Assembly: GCA_009873655.1 (NCBI GenBank)
Contig: WAIB01000001.1
Coordinates: 66,237 to 119,665 of the forward strand
Reading direction: 5' to 3'
DNA length: 53,429 nt
Source: Nitrospinota bacterium
GTDB taxonomy: Bacteria; Nitrospinota; Nitrospinia; Nitrospinales; VA-1
The position numbers and the translations under genes were made by a program. Of the stretch, positions 8,833 through 16,927 are shown piece after piece. Below the pieces are notes generated by a model. It made no database searches and was not told where the DNA came from. It saw only the letters and a program-made list of their open reading frames with translations. Every line of letters begins with the position of its first letter. Positions within the stretch are counted from its first letter, which is position 1.

Positions 8833-9147
8833 TTATCTTGCGTTAATTGCCGTCACTTTTAAACGGGTTAATGACTGTCGATGCCCGTTTTTTCTGCGGT
8901 AATTTTTTCGCCTGTGTTTTTTGAATACAATTATTTTTTTATCTTTATACTGCTCTGTCACTTCACAAACCACAGAACAGCCTTCAAGAAACGGATTTCC
9001 AAACTTTGCGGACTCCCCTTCCCCGCAAACCAGGACCTTGTCTAAATTAATACTATCCCCTACGTTACCATCCAGTTTTTCAACCTGAATTTCATCGCCT
9101 TCGGCCACTTTATATTGTTTACCGCCTGTTTGTACTACTGCAATCAT
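8833..9147 (-). CDS. rplU: 50S ribosomal protein L21
   Basis: A 104-residue large-subunit protein that binds 23S rRNA. It begins MIAVVQTGGKQYKVAEGDEI and has the basic HRRKNYRRKNGHRQ stretch followed by the C-terminal strand LKVTAI typical of L21. It is the first gene of the rplU-rpmA-obg operon; a consensus promoter about 75-100 bases upstream drives the set. The start has AAAGGA directly against the ATG and GGGAG further back. Confidence 0.99.
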   Translation of the reverse strand: MIAVVQTGGKQYKVAEGDEIQVEKLDGNVGDSINLDKVLVCGEGESAKFGNPFLEGCSVVCEVTEQYKDKKIIVFKKHRRKNYRRKNGHRQSLTRLKVTAINAR

Positions 9148-9221
9148 TCCTTTTTACTCCCGAAAAATGCACCGAAGAAAACGGTTATTTCTCCGCCCCT
9201 AGAGTTGCAAATAAAACGCTT

Positions 9222-9250
9222 ATCTTAGAAAAAAATACAATTTATGTCAA
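9222..9250 (-). promoter_or_regulatory. Promoter of the rplU-rpmA-obg operon
   Basis: Read leftward: TTGACA (complement of 9245-9250), 17 bases, TAAGAT (complement of 9222-9227). The predicted start near 9215 gives a leader of roughly 70 bases before rplU, long enough for an autoregulatory leader, though I see no named motif. Confidence 0.8.
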
Positions 9251-9351
9251 GATTTTGCTTGCCCGCGCGCCCAGGGGGTCGTTTTTTCAACTTGCAGCTC
9301 AAATTCCTGAGATTCTTTGGCCTGTACGCAGGATGGATCCATGTGTACGGC

Positions 9352-9380
9352 TTGTTATTGATTTGACACGCAATTATAAT
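9352..9380 (+). promoter_or_regulatory. Promoter of the methyltransferase gene at 9416
   Basis: TTGTTA (9352-9357), a 17-base spacer and a perfect TATAAT (9375-9380). A TTGACA at 9363-9368 lies only 6 bases from this -10 and cannot be its partner. The gene starts at 9416 behind a GAGGAAG ribosome-binding site. Confidence 0.65.
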
Positions 9381-9415
9381 GAGCGCATTCAAAAACACCT
9401 GTAGAGGAAGTTTAT

Positions 9416-9976
9416 ATGTCCTTGAAAGACAAGGAAAAATGGAATGCCAAGTATGCGGGTGACAGTTATATCACCGGCAAAGAACCCTGTGAATGGCTCA
9501 AAACCCAATCAGGGCTTCTGCCTGGGGGAGGAAAGGCTTTGGATATTGCCGCCGGGGAGGGAAGAAATTCGGTTTTTGCCGCATCTCTGGGTTTTGAAGT
9601 GGTTAGCATGGATATTTCAGAAGTGGCCCTGGCAAAAGCACAGAGGCTTGCGGATGAAAAAAACGTAAAGATTACAATACTTTCCACCGATTTAGATAAT
9701 AGTTCCTTACCTGAAAATGAATATGACCTGGTGCTCTGCTTTAATTTTCTCGAACGAAAGCTGTTCCCGGAAATACGCAAGACATTAAAACCAGGCGGAA
9801 TATTATTTTATGAAACATTTAACGTGGATTATCTGAAATACAGTAATTTTAAAAAGGAATGGGTATTGGAGCCGAATGAACTACTAAAGGCTTTTAATGA
9901 TTTTCGGATATTGAGGTATCAGGAAGTGGACGAGGACCCGAAAGCTTTTTCATCTCTTATTGCACGTAAGCTTTAA
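9416..9976 (+). CDS. Class I SAM-dependent methyltransferase (TehB-like)
   Basis: A 186-residue cytosolic enzyme. Motif I is ALDIAAGEGRNSVFAA, followed by the acidic ribose-binding residue in VVSMDIS, and YDLVLCFNFL and LKPGGILFYETF complete the Rossmann methyltransferase core. The N-terminus (WNAKYAG, then the KEPCEWL segment) resembles the TehB/thiopurine-methyltransferase group, which acts on small molecules including metalloids. A clear promoter and GAGGAAG SD precede it. The lipoprotein gene at 9990 follows by 13 bases, so the two are co-transcribed. Substrate unknown. Confidence 0.85.
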   Translation: MSLKDKEKWNAKYAGDSYITGKEPCEWLKTQSGLLPGGGKALDIAAGEGRNSVFAASLGFEVVSMDISEVALAKAQRLADEKNVKITILSTDLDNSSLPENEYDLVLCFNFLERKLFPEIRKTLKPGGILFYETFNVDYLKYSNFKKEWVLEPNELLKAFNDFRILRYQEVDEDPKAFSSLIARKL

Positions 9977-9980
9977 AAGT

Positions 9981-9989
9981 TCTGGAGAA
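9981..9989 (+). promoter_or_regulatory. Ribosome-binding site deciding the start of the SHOCT lipoprotein
   Basis: GGAG just before the ATG at 9990 supports that start over the TTG inside the methyltransferase gene, and it also places the signal peptide at the true N-terminus. Confidence 0.55.
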
Positions 9990-10793
9990 ATGAAACTAAA
10001 CAATTCATTCATCAACTTTTTTCTAGCCTGCGCCCTCTTGTCCGGCGTCACCTCCAGTTGTTCCATGACCCAGGAAAAAAAACTGCGGTCTAAGGGACTG
10101 ACTTTAATGTATAAATCCCGAACCGCTGTGGGACAGGAACTTGCAAATATTCGATTGCGTAAGGTTCAATTGTCTGAAGAACAAGTTGACCAGCATTTAC
10201 GATCTTTAAAATATGAAGACCTTTCTCTTTTTGGAAAAAAGAAACCTGTTTTTTCCCCTGAAGGAATTGATCGTATGGCACGCCTTGTCACAAAGGCTAT
10301 CAATCACGCCCCGGCAAACAAAATTGTTTACTTCGACCTGGACACACCCCGCGGTGCAACCGCAGGAGTTGTTTTCCCGACGAACAAGGTATTGAACTGG
10401 AAGTTTTCATCTATCAGGGGAAGCAGTTTTTCCAGCAGGTCTTTAGTAAGTTGGGGAGGAAACAATTGGAGACTCGTTGCTCAACGTGGACAACAATACC
10501 ATTCAGCTCAAAAACTGCTTAGCAGGGAACCTCAAGAAAACTGGATTAAAATACCGATACCAAAAATATCAGAAAGGCAGCTCCGGGCAGACCCAAACCC
10601 CTCGCCTTCCCGGGCAAAAAGAAAATCAGGCCGGATCAAACCCAAACCAGCCCCGGAAGAAGAATCCACTTCCGTCACGGACCCGGATTTAGAAAAAAAA
10701 TTACAGTTTTTAAAGGATCTTTACGAGAAAAACCTGGTGGACGAGGAAGAATATAACCGAAAAAGAAAAGAATTATTGGATACCTATCTTTAG
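9990..10793 (+). CDS. Putative exported protein or lipoprotein with C-terminal SHOCT-like segment
   Basis: From the ATG at 9990 (GGAG just before it) the protein is 267 residues. It opens with a short hydrophobic signal and a Cys in VTSSC, a weak lipobox. The middle has no family I recognise; a Pro/Lys-rich linker follows, and the last 33 residues (LQFLKDLYEKNLVDEEEYNRKR) match the SHOCT pattern of short helical C-terminal domains. The earlier in-frame start is a TTG overlapping the methyltransferase gene and is unlikely. It converges on the DUF4254 gene with a 5-base gap. Confidence 0.7.
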   Translation: MKLNNSFINFFLACALLSGVTSSCSMTQEKKLRSKGLTLMYKSRTAVGQELANIRLRKVQLSEEQVDQHLRSLKYEDLSLFGKKKPVFSPEGIDRMARLVTKAINHAPANKIVYFDLDTPRGATAGVVFPTNKVLNWKFSSIRGSSFSSRSLVSWGGNNWRLVAQRGQQYHSAQKLLSREPQENWIKIPIPKISERQLRADPNPSPSRAKRKSGRIKPKPAPEEESTSVTDPDLEKKLQFLKDLYEKNLVDEEEYNRKRKELLDTYL

Positions 10794-10798
10794 AGATT

Positions 10799-11263
10799 CT
10801 ATTTTTCCTCAAACCGGTTTTGAAGAATTTCATCTACTTTATCCATCAGGTCATTGCGTTCCTGATTGGTCGAATCAATCTGCCTTTTTATTTTTACAAT
10901 TTCAGAATCTTCGATATCCGTCCTCCTTACCTCATCTTCAAAATGCCATAGCCTTATATTTCTAAAGGCCAGCTCACTTACGGCTTCTCCAAGTTTTTTT
11001 ATACTGTCGGAGGAAGAAACATTGGTATTGGTATACAACTTGATTTTTTCATCACGGATGACGACCTGCCCCTTGAAAGCCGCAACCAGAAAATCATTGA
11101 TTTCATCAACCAGGTTTTCCCTTTGTTTATTCGCCAAATCACGTTTGGCTTTCAATTCTTCGCTTTTGGAACCATTATCCTGCTCCAAGGCTTCATCGAG
11201 ATGCCAGATCCGCAAATTCTTAATTGAGAGTTTATCTACAAGACTGCCTAATGTTTCTGCCAT
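10799..11263 (-). CDS. DUF4254-like protein with an internal duplication
   Basis: A 154-residue helical, charged protein. Two halves repeat: LGSLVDKLSIKNLRIWHLDE ... NKQRENLVDEIN and LGEAVSELAFRNIRLWHFED ... NQERNDLMDKVD. The pattern, a NLRIWHLE-like core then a basic stretch and QRNDLIDEID, is that of DUF4254, whose members often sit near glycosyltransferase genes; here the neighbours are methyltransferases. No signal peptide is present. It appears to be a single gene facing the lipoprotein gene. Family match is good; biochemical role unknown. Confidence 0.75.
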   Translation of the reverse strand: MAETLGSLVDKLSIKNLRIWHLDEALEQDNGSKSEELKAKRDLANKQRENLVDEINDFLVAAFKGQVVIRDEKIKLYTNTNVSSSDSIKKLGEAVSELAFRNIRLWHFEDEVRRTDIEDSEIVKIKRQIDSTNQERNDLMDKVDEILQNRFEEK

Positions 11264-11379
11264 TGAAGTTAAGTTCCTAAAAATTTAATTTGAATTCTTA
11301 TACCGCAAATAATTTTTGTACGCTAGCACAGACCTAAACCAGGATCAATATTCCGCAACCTCTCAGGATTAAATACATT

Positions 11380-12012
11380 CTAATTTTTTATAATACAATT
11401 TAATCCGTCTCGCACTGTAAGCAGTACGGACTCCACCCTTTTATCCCGGATCACTTTTTCATTAAGCTGATGAATCGCTTTGTCGGAATTGTCCCTGGGG
11501 TCCAGCACACGGCCACTCCACAATACATTATCAATAGCCATCAGGCCTCCAGGGCGGATAAGGGGGAAAATGGCATCATAATAATGACTGTAATTTTCCT
11601 TATCCGCATCAATAAAAGCCATATCGAACAAACCTGAAATCTTTTTCAATGAATCCAATGCCGGCCCCTCCATCAATGTAATTTTTTTTCCATGGGGACT
11701 TAATCCAAAATATTTTCTGGCCATTAAAATCGCCTCGGGATCCATCTCACAGGTCACCAGCTCCCCTTCTTCAGGCAAAGCCTCCGCCATGGAAAGGGCG
11801 CTGTACCCTGCAAAAGTACCAATTTCCAATATCCGTTTGGCCCCGACCAGCCGCGCCAGCATTTTCAGCAACCTTGCTTCGATCCTTCCTGTCGTCATTT
11901 GAGGAATTTCCAGTTTTTCATAAGTTTCCTCTTCCAGTTGCTTTAACAGGTCTCCTTCATAACTGGTGTGGTCGAAAGCATATTCTTCAATTTTTTCATC
12001 AATAAAGTCCAT
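11380..12012 (-). CDS. Class I O-methyltransferase (caffeoyl-CoA OMT / COMT type)
   Basis: A 210-residue SAM-dependent O-methyltransferase. Motifs: KRILEIGTFAGYSALSMA (SAM binding), LVTCEMDPEA (ribose-binding acid), FDMAFIDADKENYSHYYD (metal-binding Asp and catalytic region) and GGLMAIDNVLWSGRV. These are the family 3 OMT hallmarks, which use a divalent metal and a catechol-like substrate. A GAGG SD lies 5 bases before the ATG. It is 27 bases downstream of the AlkA-type glycosylase on the same strand. Natural substrate not deducible. Confidence 0.92.
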   Translation of the reverse strand: MDFIDEKIEEYAFDHTSYEGDLLKQLEEETYEKLEIPQMTTGRIEARLLKMLARLVGAKRILEIGTFAGYSALSMAEALPEEGELVTCEMDPEAILMARKYFGLSPHGKKITLMEGPALDSLKKISGLFDMAFIDADKENYSHYYDAIFPLIRPGGLMAIDNVLWSGRVLDPRDNSDKAIHQLNEKVIRDKRVESVLLTVRDGLNCIIKN

Positions 12013-12039
12013 AATCGCCTCAATCCTTTCAAAGAGGGC

Positions 12040-12669
12040 TCAATAAGCTATGATTTCGGCATCTTGTATTCGCCAGGCATACCATGTTCCCACAGTTTCC
12101 ATTGGATGCCACTTTTTTCCCAGGGCAAGCATCTTTTTCGGGGATGGCAAACTCCTCATATTATAAATTTTTTTGATCCCCGCCTGGAGCCCCAGGTCTC
12201 CCAGTGGTAAAACATCTATACGACTTAAAGAAAAAATAAGGAACATTTCCGCAGTCCACCTTCCGATACCATAAACCGAGGTTAATGTTTCAATCACCTC
12301 TTCATTTTTCTGGAAGGTGAGCCGATGGGGCCTGATGGATCCATCTAAAAACCGGGCACCCAGGTCTTTCAGGTATTTCACTTTCTGGCCGGAGAGGCCG
12401 GAGCTTCTAAGCTCCGATACCGGAATTTCAGCTACTTTCTCAGGAGTTGGTTTTTTACCTTCAAACAGGTCCTGAAATCGCAGGGTGATCGATTCGGCTG
12501 CCTTGGTAGAAATTTGTTGCGCAATGATGGCTTTACACAAAACTAAAAAGTAGTTTCGATTGCGACGGAGCCTGAACTCCCCTGTTTCGCGAATGACAGC
12601 CGCCATAACCGGGTCTCTTTCGTCGAAATGGGAAAGGATTCTCTTTTTACCTGGAAACTTTTTAATCAT
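12040..12669 (-). CDS. DNA-3-methyladenine glycosylase II (AlkA-type, HhH-GPD)
   Basis: A base-excision repair enzyme removing alkylated purines. In its 209 residues the HhH-GPD core is clear: AIIAQQISTKAAESI, the helix-hairpin-helix in LTSVYGIGRWTAEMFLIF and the catalytic Asp in VLPLGDLGL. It lacks the AlkA N-terminal TBP-like domain and so resembles the short bacterial/MAG1-like form. Its start lies 9 bases after the stop of the LRR gene, as part of a leftward run aroK - LRR - glycosylase - O-methyltransferase. Confidence 0.93.
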   Translation of the reverse strand: MIKKFPGKKRILSHFDERDPVMAAVIRETGEFRLRRNRNYFLVLCKAIIAQQISTKAAESITLRFQDLFEGKKPTPEKVAEIPVSELRSSGLSGQKVKYLKDLGARFLDGSIRPHRLTFQKNEEVIETLTSVYGIGRWTAEMFLIFSLSRIDVLPLGDLGLQAGIKKIYNMRSLPSPKKMLALGKKWHPMETVGTWYAWRIQDAEIIAY

Positions 12670-12678
12670 ACGGCTTGA

Positions 12679-13491
12679 TTAACTTCGCCAATCAACCTGC
12701 AAAGCGGTCAGTTTAGGGAAATTGGGTGAATTCCTCAGTTGGTCCACCGCATGATCACTGATTTTATTGTTGTACAAATCGAGGGTTTTCAATTCGGGAA
12801 ATGCCATCGAATTATAAATCAGTTCGGCAGCAGTGTCGCCCAATCCGTTCCCTGAAAGTGAAAGAAGTTTTAGATTTTTGAAATTTTCCGATTCACAAAG
12901 AGCCTGCAATCCTTTCTCCCCCAAGCCTGTTTTTTGGAGGTAAAGCTCTTCCAACTGGACCATTTTTCCCGGGCCTCCCAAAACCTCTCCTCCTTCGGTG
13001 CCAATGGGGTTTGAATTGAGATATAAAAGCCGCAAATTTGAAAGAGTATCGGATGCTGCCAGGGCTTTTAATCCCTTTACACCAATTCGGTTCCCCTGCA
13101 GAAACAGTTTTTGCAGATTAACAAGAATTTCTGACGAAGCCAGAGCTTCGACGGCATTATCGGTAAGTTTATTGTGAGCCAGGGAAAGGGTTAATAATTT
13201 TTTTAGGGCCGGAGCCTTTACCAGCAATTCAACGCCTTCATCGAAAAATTCATTTTTATCCAGTCTCAGGTCTTTAACCTTTTGGGTTTTTTTAAAAGCC
13301 ATCAAGTCTTCGATCTCTTCCAGCAAAACCTCTTTGTCATTAAGGTCAAGTTTATAAATGGCCTTCTCACTATTTTCCAGTTCTTCCTTGGTTTCAGCTT
13401 CGTTCAATACCATCGCGGTAGAGTCATCCGGCTCATCGGCGAGAATGGTCAGGTTATTGACAACCAGGCTTTCAAACAAAGGGCTCATCAT
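12679..13491 (-). CDS. Leucine-rich repeat protein, RI-like (LRR protein 1)
   Basis: A 270-residue soluble protein with no signal peptide. After an acidic N-terminal third there are about six repeats of roughly 27 residues of the form LxxLxLxxNxLxDxGxxALA (e.g. LKKLLTLSLAHNKLTDNAVE, LKTLDLYNNKISDHAVDQL), the ribonuclease-inhibitor class of LRR. Such solenoids bind proteins. Its ATG overlaps the aroK stop codon as ATGA, so it is translationally coupled to aroK. Two further proteins of this type lie at 14728 and 16348. Partner unknown. Confidence 0.88.
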   Translation of the reverse strand: MMSPLFESLVVNNLTILADEPDDSTAMVLNEAETKEELENSEKAIYKLDLNDKEVLLEEIEDLMAFKKTQKVKDLRLDKNEFFDEGVELLVKAPALKKLLTLSLAHNKLTDNAVEALASSEILVNLQKLFLQGNRIGVKGLKALAASDTLSNLRLLYLNSNPIGTEGGEVLGGPGKMVQLEELYLQKTGLGEKGLQALCESENFKNLKLLSLSGNGLGDTAAELIYNSMAFPELKTLDLYNNKISDHAVDQLRNSPNFPKLTALQVDWRS

Positions 13492-14015
13492 TTTTCAATC
13501 CACCCTTTTGATCTTAAAAATTCAGTTATTTCCCCGGCCGTCTCTCTGGGGCGGCGCTGAGAAGTATCGCAAATAAAATCAGCAGCAGCGCGATATTTGC
13601 TTTCGCGCTCCGCTAAAATCTTTTTCTGCTCTTCTTCAAAACTCAATCCTTTTTCCAAAGAGGGGCGGTTTTTATCATGGCGGATTCTTTTAATAATGGT
13701 TTCCAGGCTTGCGGTGAGGACAATACACACCCCTTCCTTTTTAAGGTTCACTATATTTGAATCATTTAAAACCACTCCGCCCCCGCAATCTATGATGCTG
13801 TTTTGGGCTTTATTGGAAACTTCAGCCACGATTTCCGATTCCAGTTTTCGAAAACTCTCCCAGCCTTCCTTCTCAACTATTTCTGGAATAGATTTGCCAA
13901 CCGAATCGGAAATCATCTTATCAATTTTATATAGCCTCATTCGAAGCTTTTCGGAAAGTATTTTGGATATCACCGATTTTCCTGTACCCCGATAACCCAA
14001 CATTACAATATTCAC
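13488..14015 (-). CDS. aroK: Shikimate kinase
   Basis: Phosphorylates shikimate at the 3-OH with ATP, the fifth step from DAHP in aromatic amino acid synthesis. The 175-residue P-loop protein has GYRGTGKS (Walker A), KIDKMI (shikimate-binding Asp), the IPEIVEKEGWESFRKLE segment, DCGGGVV and the lid region NRPSL. The first Asp of the usual DxD is Lys here, while the substrate-binding second Asp is kept. Length is normal. It is first in a leftward set with the LRR protein and AlkA-type glycosylase, an unusual partnership. Confidence 0.97.
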   Translation of the reverse strand: MNIVMLGYRGTGKSVISKILSEKLRMRLYKIDKMISDSVGKSIPEIVEKEGWESFRKLESEIVAEVSNKAQNSIIDCGGGVVLNDSNIVNLKKEGVCIVLTASLETIIKRIRHDKNRPSLEKGLSFEEEQKKILAERESKYRAAADFICDTSQRRPRETAGEITEFLRSKGWIEK

Positions 14016-14261
14016 GGATAAATTCCCTGTTCGCCGACAATATGGCAGTGAATGAAATTACAAATAGATCAAAGACTTAAATGTTATGTTTTGAAGATTA
14101 ATAAAATATCGATAATGATGCAAACGAAAGATTTTAAACCCGTCCTCCTGCCAATGGAGCTTTCTCGACTATAAAAAACGATCGTATGATATACTTTTTC
14201 GATGTTGCAGGAAAAACCTTTAGATTCCCCTTTATCAACTTAAAATTGAAAAGAGGCAAAT

Positions 14262-14723
14262 GTGAAATACATTATCAGAGCACTTTTTGTCCTTTTAAGC
14301 ATGGCCGTTTTGGTTCCAGGAGCTTTGGCACAAGAAAACCTGGAAGAAAAAATGAAAGCTCTTTGCCAGGAAGGAAACTCAACAGCCTGCTTTAAAATTG
14401 GTGAACGGTTCAGGACGGTTGAAAGGGATAATAAAAAAGCCCTTACTTATTACGTTAAAGCTTGTGACAAAGGCTACATGACAGCTTGCACCAATGGGGG
14501 CATTCTTCTGGCCATGAAAGGAACGCCTTACAGTAAAGATTTCAAGCAAGCCCGAAAAATGTTTGATAAGGCCTGCGAAGCCGGTGAAGATCAATCTTGC
14601 TTCAATCTGGGAACCCTGAACTATAAAGAGGGCCGACAGAAAAAGGCCATCAATTACTACAAGAAGGCATGCGGAATGGGCAATCAAGCAGGTTGCGCGA
14701 GGGAAAAGAGGCTTAAACGATAG
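14262..14723 (+). CDS. Exported Sel1/HCP-type repeat protein with four CX7C pairs
   Basis: A 153-residue periplasmic protein: a cleavable signal peptide ends at GALA, followed by Sel1-like helical pairs. Each repeat carries two cysteines exactly seven residues apart (CQEGNSTAC, CDKGYMTAC, CEAGEDQSC, CGMGNQAGC), the spacing of Helicobacter cysteine-rich proteins, where each pair forms a disulfide. It therefore likely folds as a disulfide-stapled solenoid outside the cytoplasm. The third unit has the canonical AxxxFDKACEAG form. The LRR gene at 14728 starts 4 bases after its stop, so the two are co-transcribed. Confidence 0.88.
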   Translation: MKYIIRALFVLLSMAVLVPGALAQENLEEKMKALCQEGNSTACFKIGERFRTVERDNKKALTYYVKACDKGYMTACTNGGILLAMKGTPYSKDFKQARKMFDKACEAGEDQSCFNLGTLNYKEGRQKKAINYYKKACGMGNQAGCAREKRLKR

Positions 14724-14727
14724 TCTA

Positions 14728-15387
14728 ATGCCAGAAAAGTTAAAAAACTGGGAAGAGCTGTGTAACGATGGCGAGAATTACGGGGGTGAAGGTGAAAACC
14801 TTTCACCCAAAGAAAAAATCCTTTTTGAAAATATCAAGGACAAAAAAATTCTCAAAATTCAGGACGCCTATCTTTTCTCCAAAACCGGGAAAATAGAAGA
14901 GGATCACGGTCGCGATCTTGCAGAATTAATAGCGAATTTCCCCTTTGTCAAAACCATATCCAGTCTGATAATCACCCATAATCGGTTGGGACCGGAAGGG
15001 CTCCAGATTCTTGTCAAATCGCCTGTCCTGCCAAAAGTAAATTACCTGCATCTGGGCTCCAACGATTTGGGAAATGAAGGCATGGCTATCCTTGCCCAGA
15101 CCCCCCTCTTCTCGGAAGTGACTACACTGAACCTGGAATGCAATGGCATCACAGCCGAGGGAGCCAAGGCCCTGGCGACATCTCCCTATCTTACAAAGGT
15201 GGAACATCTGAACCTGGTGGACAACCGAATTGGAGATGAGGGCGCCCTGGCCATTGCGGATTCGGACAATCTCAGTAACTTAAATTACCTGCATTTAGGG
15301 GGAAACCGGATCAAATCTGAAGAAGCTAAATCTGCCTTAAAGAACTCGTCAAAATTGACGAAGCTTGAAAAGCTGAAAATTTTCTGA
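14728..15387 (+). CDS. Leucine-rich repeat protein, RI-like (LRR protein 2)
   Basis: A 219-residue soluble protein without a signal peptide. The first 60 residues are acidic and mixed; then about five RI-class repeats follow (SSLIITHNRLGPEGLQILVK, VNYLHLGSNDLGNEGMAILA, VTTLNLECNGITAEGAKALA and others). It follows the Sel1 gene by 4 bases without an obvious SD, suggesting coupling. It converges on LRR protein 3 (15404-16348). The conserved xxNxL/IGxEGxxxLA pattern is the same as in its two neighbours, so the three are probably paralogues. Confidence 0.87.
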   Translation: MPEKLKNWEELCNDGENYGGEGENLSPKEKILFENIKDKKILKIQDAYLFSKTGKIEEDHGRDLAELIANFPFVKTISSLIITHNRLGPEGLQILVKSPVLPKVNYLHLGSNDLGNEGMAILAQTPLFSEVTTLNLECNGITAEGAKALATSPYLTKVEHLNLVDNRIGDEGALAIADSDNLSNLNYLHLGGNRIKSEEAKSALKNSSKLTKLEKLKIF

Positions 15388-15403
15388 AAATTGCAGGCCT
15401 GAG

Positions 15404-16348
15404 TTAAATCGCGTTGGGATCATCGGGTCGCAACAGTTCCGGACGCGAATAATTAACCAGGCCCGAGCCCTCGTCAATTTCCTCTTTCATGATCAGAGTT
15501 TTGAGATTTTTCAGGGTTTTGCTCTCATAAATTGCCTGCGCGCCTTCAGCATCAAAATAGTTTCTGCCCACATACAATTGAGTCAAGCCGCTCATAGATT
15601 CAGATTCGCCCAAAAATTTAGCGCCTTCATTTCCAAATCTATTTTGTGAAATCCGAAGCGTTTTCAGGGATTTCCATTTTGGGGCTTCTGCTAAAATTTT
15701 CATAGACGCATCATTAATTTTATTGGCTGAAAGATCCAGCACTTCCAACTGGTCGGCTATATCCCCTTTTACCAGTTCGATAAATCCCTCTTCTTCAATG
15801 TAGCTGCGTTCCATTTCCAGTTTTTTCAATTTTGGAAAAGTGGTTGTGGTGCCCAGAGCTTTCGCGGTTTCGTTTCCCGCCTCATTCCAACCTACATCCA
15901 GAGATTCCAGGTTCTGAAAGTGGGTTGAATTCAAAAACTCCGCAATGGAGGAATCGCTCAAACGGTTATCTGAAAGAACCAGTACTTTTAAATTTTTCAG
16001 TTTTACATTTTCTGATTTGGCGACTTCACTCAATCCATTTCCCGTCAAAAAGTTAATCTGCAAATACAACTCCTCCAAACCACTGAGGTTATCGGACTCA
16101 AAAAGGGACTTTAATGCTTCATCGTTAATCTGGTTGTCGCTTAAATCGAGTGACCGGACCGCCTTGATGGGAGAGTAGTTGCCAATTATATTTATCTCGT
16201 CAGTTGCTATATATTTTCCCGATAGCTTGAGAGAACCCGGGTTCTCTTCAAGCAACGGTTTTATAATCGCTTCAAGCTTTTCAGCTTTTTCTTCATATGA
16301 GGGTTCAAACTCTTCATATTCTGCATCTCCCCCACGAACAATACCCAT
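15404..16348 (-). CDS. Leucine-rich repeat protein, RI-like (LRR protein 3)
   Basis: From the ATG at 16348, which has an AGGAGAG SD, this is a 314-residue soluble protein; the longer frame from a TTG at 16390 is less likely. An N-terminal acidic helical part is followed by about eight RI-type repeats (VRSLDLSDNQINDEALKSLF, LEELYLQINFLTGNGLSEVA, LEVLDLSANKINDASMKILA, LTQLYVGRNYFDAEGAQAIY). It is the longest of the three LRR proteins clustered within 4 kb. It faces LRR protein 2 with a gap of 16 bases. Function unknown; protein binding is the usual role of the fold. Confidence 0.88.
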   Translation of the reverse strand: MGIVRGGDAEYEEFEPSYEEKAEKLEAIIKPLLEENPGSLKLSGKYIATDEINIIGNYSPIKAVRSLDLSDNQINDEALKSLFESDNLSGLEELYLQINFLTGNGLSEVAKSENVKLKNLKVLVLSDNRLSDSSIAEFLNSTHFQNLESLDVGWNEAGNETAKALGTTTTFPKLKKLEMERSYIEEEGFIELVKGDIADQLEVLDLSANKINDASMKILAEAPKWKSLKTLRISQNRFGNEGAKFLGESESMSGLTQLYVGRNYFDAEGAQAIYESKTLKNLKTLIMKEEIDEGSGLVNYSRPELLRPDDPNAI

Positions 16349-16669
16349 TTTTGCTCTCCTGATTACTGATTGGTCTTTAAAAATCGTCAATAATTATAAA
16401 TGATAACTATATATTATCCGTTTCAATATTTATATCCGAATAAATAAAACACCCTGTTTATTGAATTTTACAGACTCCCAGCTGCTCCCTTTAAGAATAA
16501 AAGTTAATTTTTTCAACTATTTGCAGACCCCTGATTCATACCTCTCTAAAAAAATTAAAAAAAATTAATGCGCGATTAACTGCTTTTTAATATTTCAATC
16601 TTAAAATGGCGTTATTGAACTTAGCCAATAGTCTTATAAAGACCGGCTAAAATTAGGGAGGGATTTATT

Positions 16670-16918
16670 ATGGAAATGTTTAGAACGCTGGACATTAGAG
16701 GGCTTTCATTTTTTAAGGCTTTCCAATTGGCCTCAGATGAATTCAGAAGAATAAAGAAAAACGGAATTCTAGAACTGATTGTTGATAAAAAGAAAAATTT
16801 TACGGAAGACTTTTCTAAATGGGCCAAAAGTCAGGGATGCAAAATTTCTGACATTGAAGACGACCACAGAATGGTGCGGCTTTTTATAAGGAAGGGTTCA
16901 AGAGTTGTAAAAGCATAA
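16670..16918 (+). CDS. TusA-like protein lacking the catalytic cysteine
   Basis: An 82-residue protein with the TusA/SirA layout: LDIRGLSFFKAFQLASDEFRR, then a beta strand GILELIVD and an end like VRLFIRKGS. In TusA sulfur carriers the segment reads G-L-x-C-P-x-P; here SFFKA replaces CPxP, so the sulfur-accepting Cys is missing. The only Cys is in SQGCKIS. It therefore cannot be an ordinary sulfurtransferase. A strong GGGAGGG SD lies 7 bases before the ATG, and a structured terminator follows, so it is a single-gene unit. It may act as a binding or regulatory protein. Confidence 0.65.
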   Translation: MEMFRTLDIRGLSFFKAFQLASDEFRRIKKNGILELIVDKKKNFTEDFSKWAKSQGCKISDIEDDHRMVRLFIRKGSRVVKA

Positions 16919-16927
16919 GCATTCCCG

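Noticed and set aside
9259-9345. Leftward 31-codon frame beginning MDPSCVQAKE upstream of rplU
   Set aside because: No SD, no known motif and it runs through the rplU -35; too short to support.
9363-9380. TTGACA and TATAAT before the methyltransferase at 9416 as a promoter pair
   Set aside because: Only 6 bases lie between them; the TTGTTA at 9352 gives the correct 17-base spacing.
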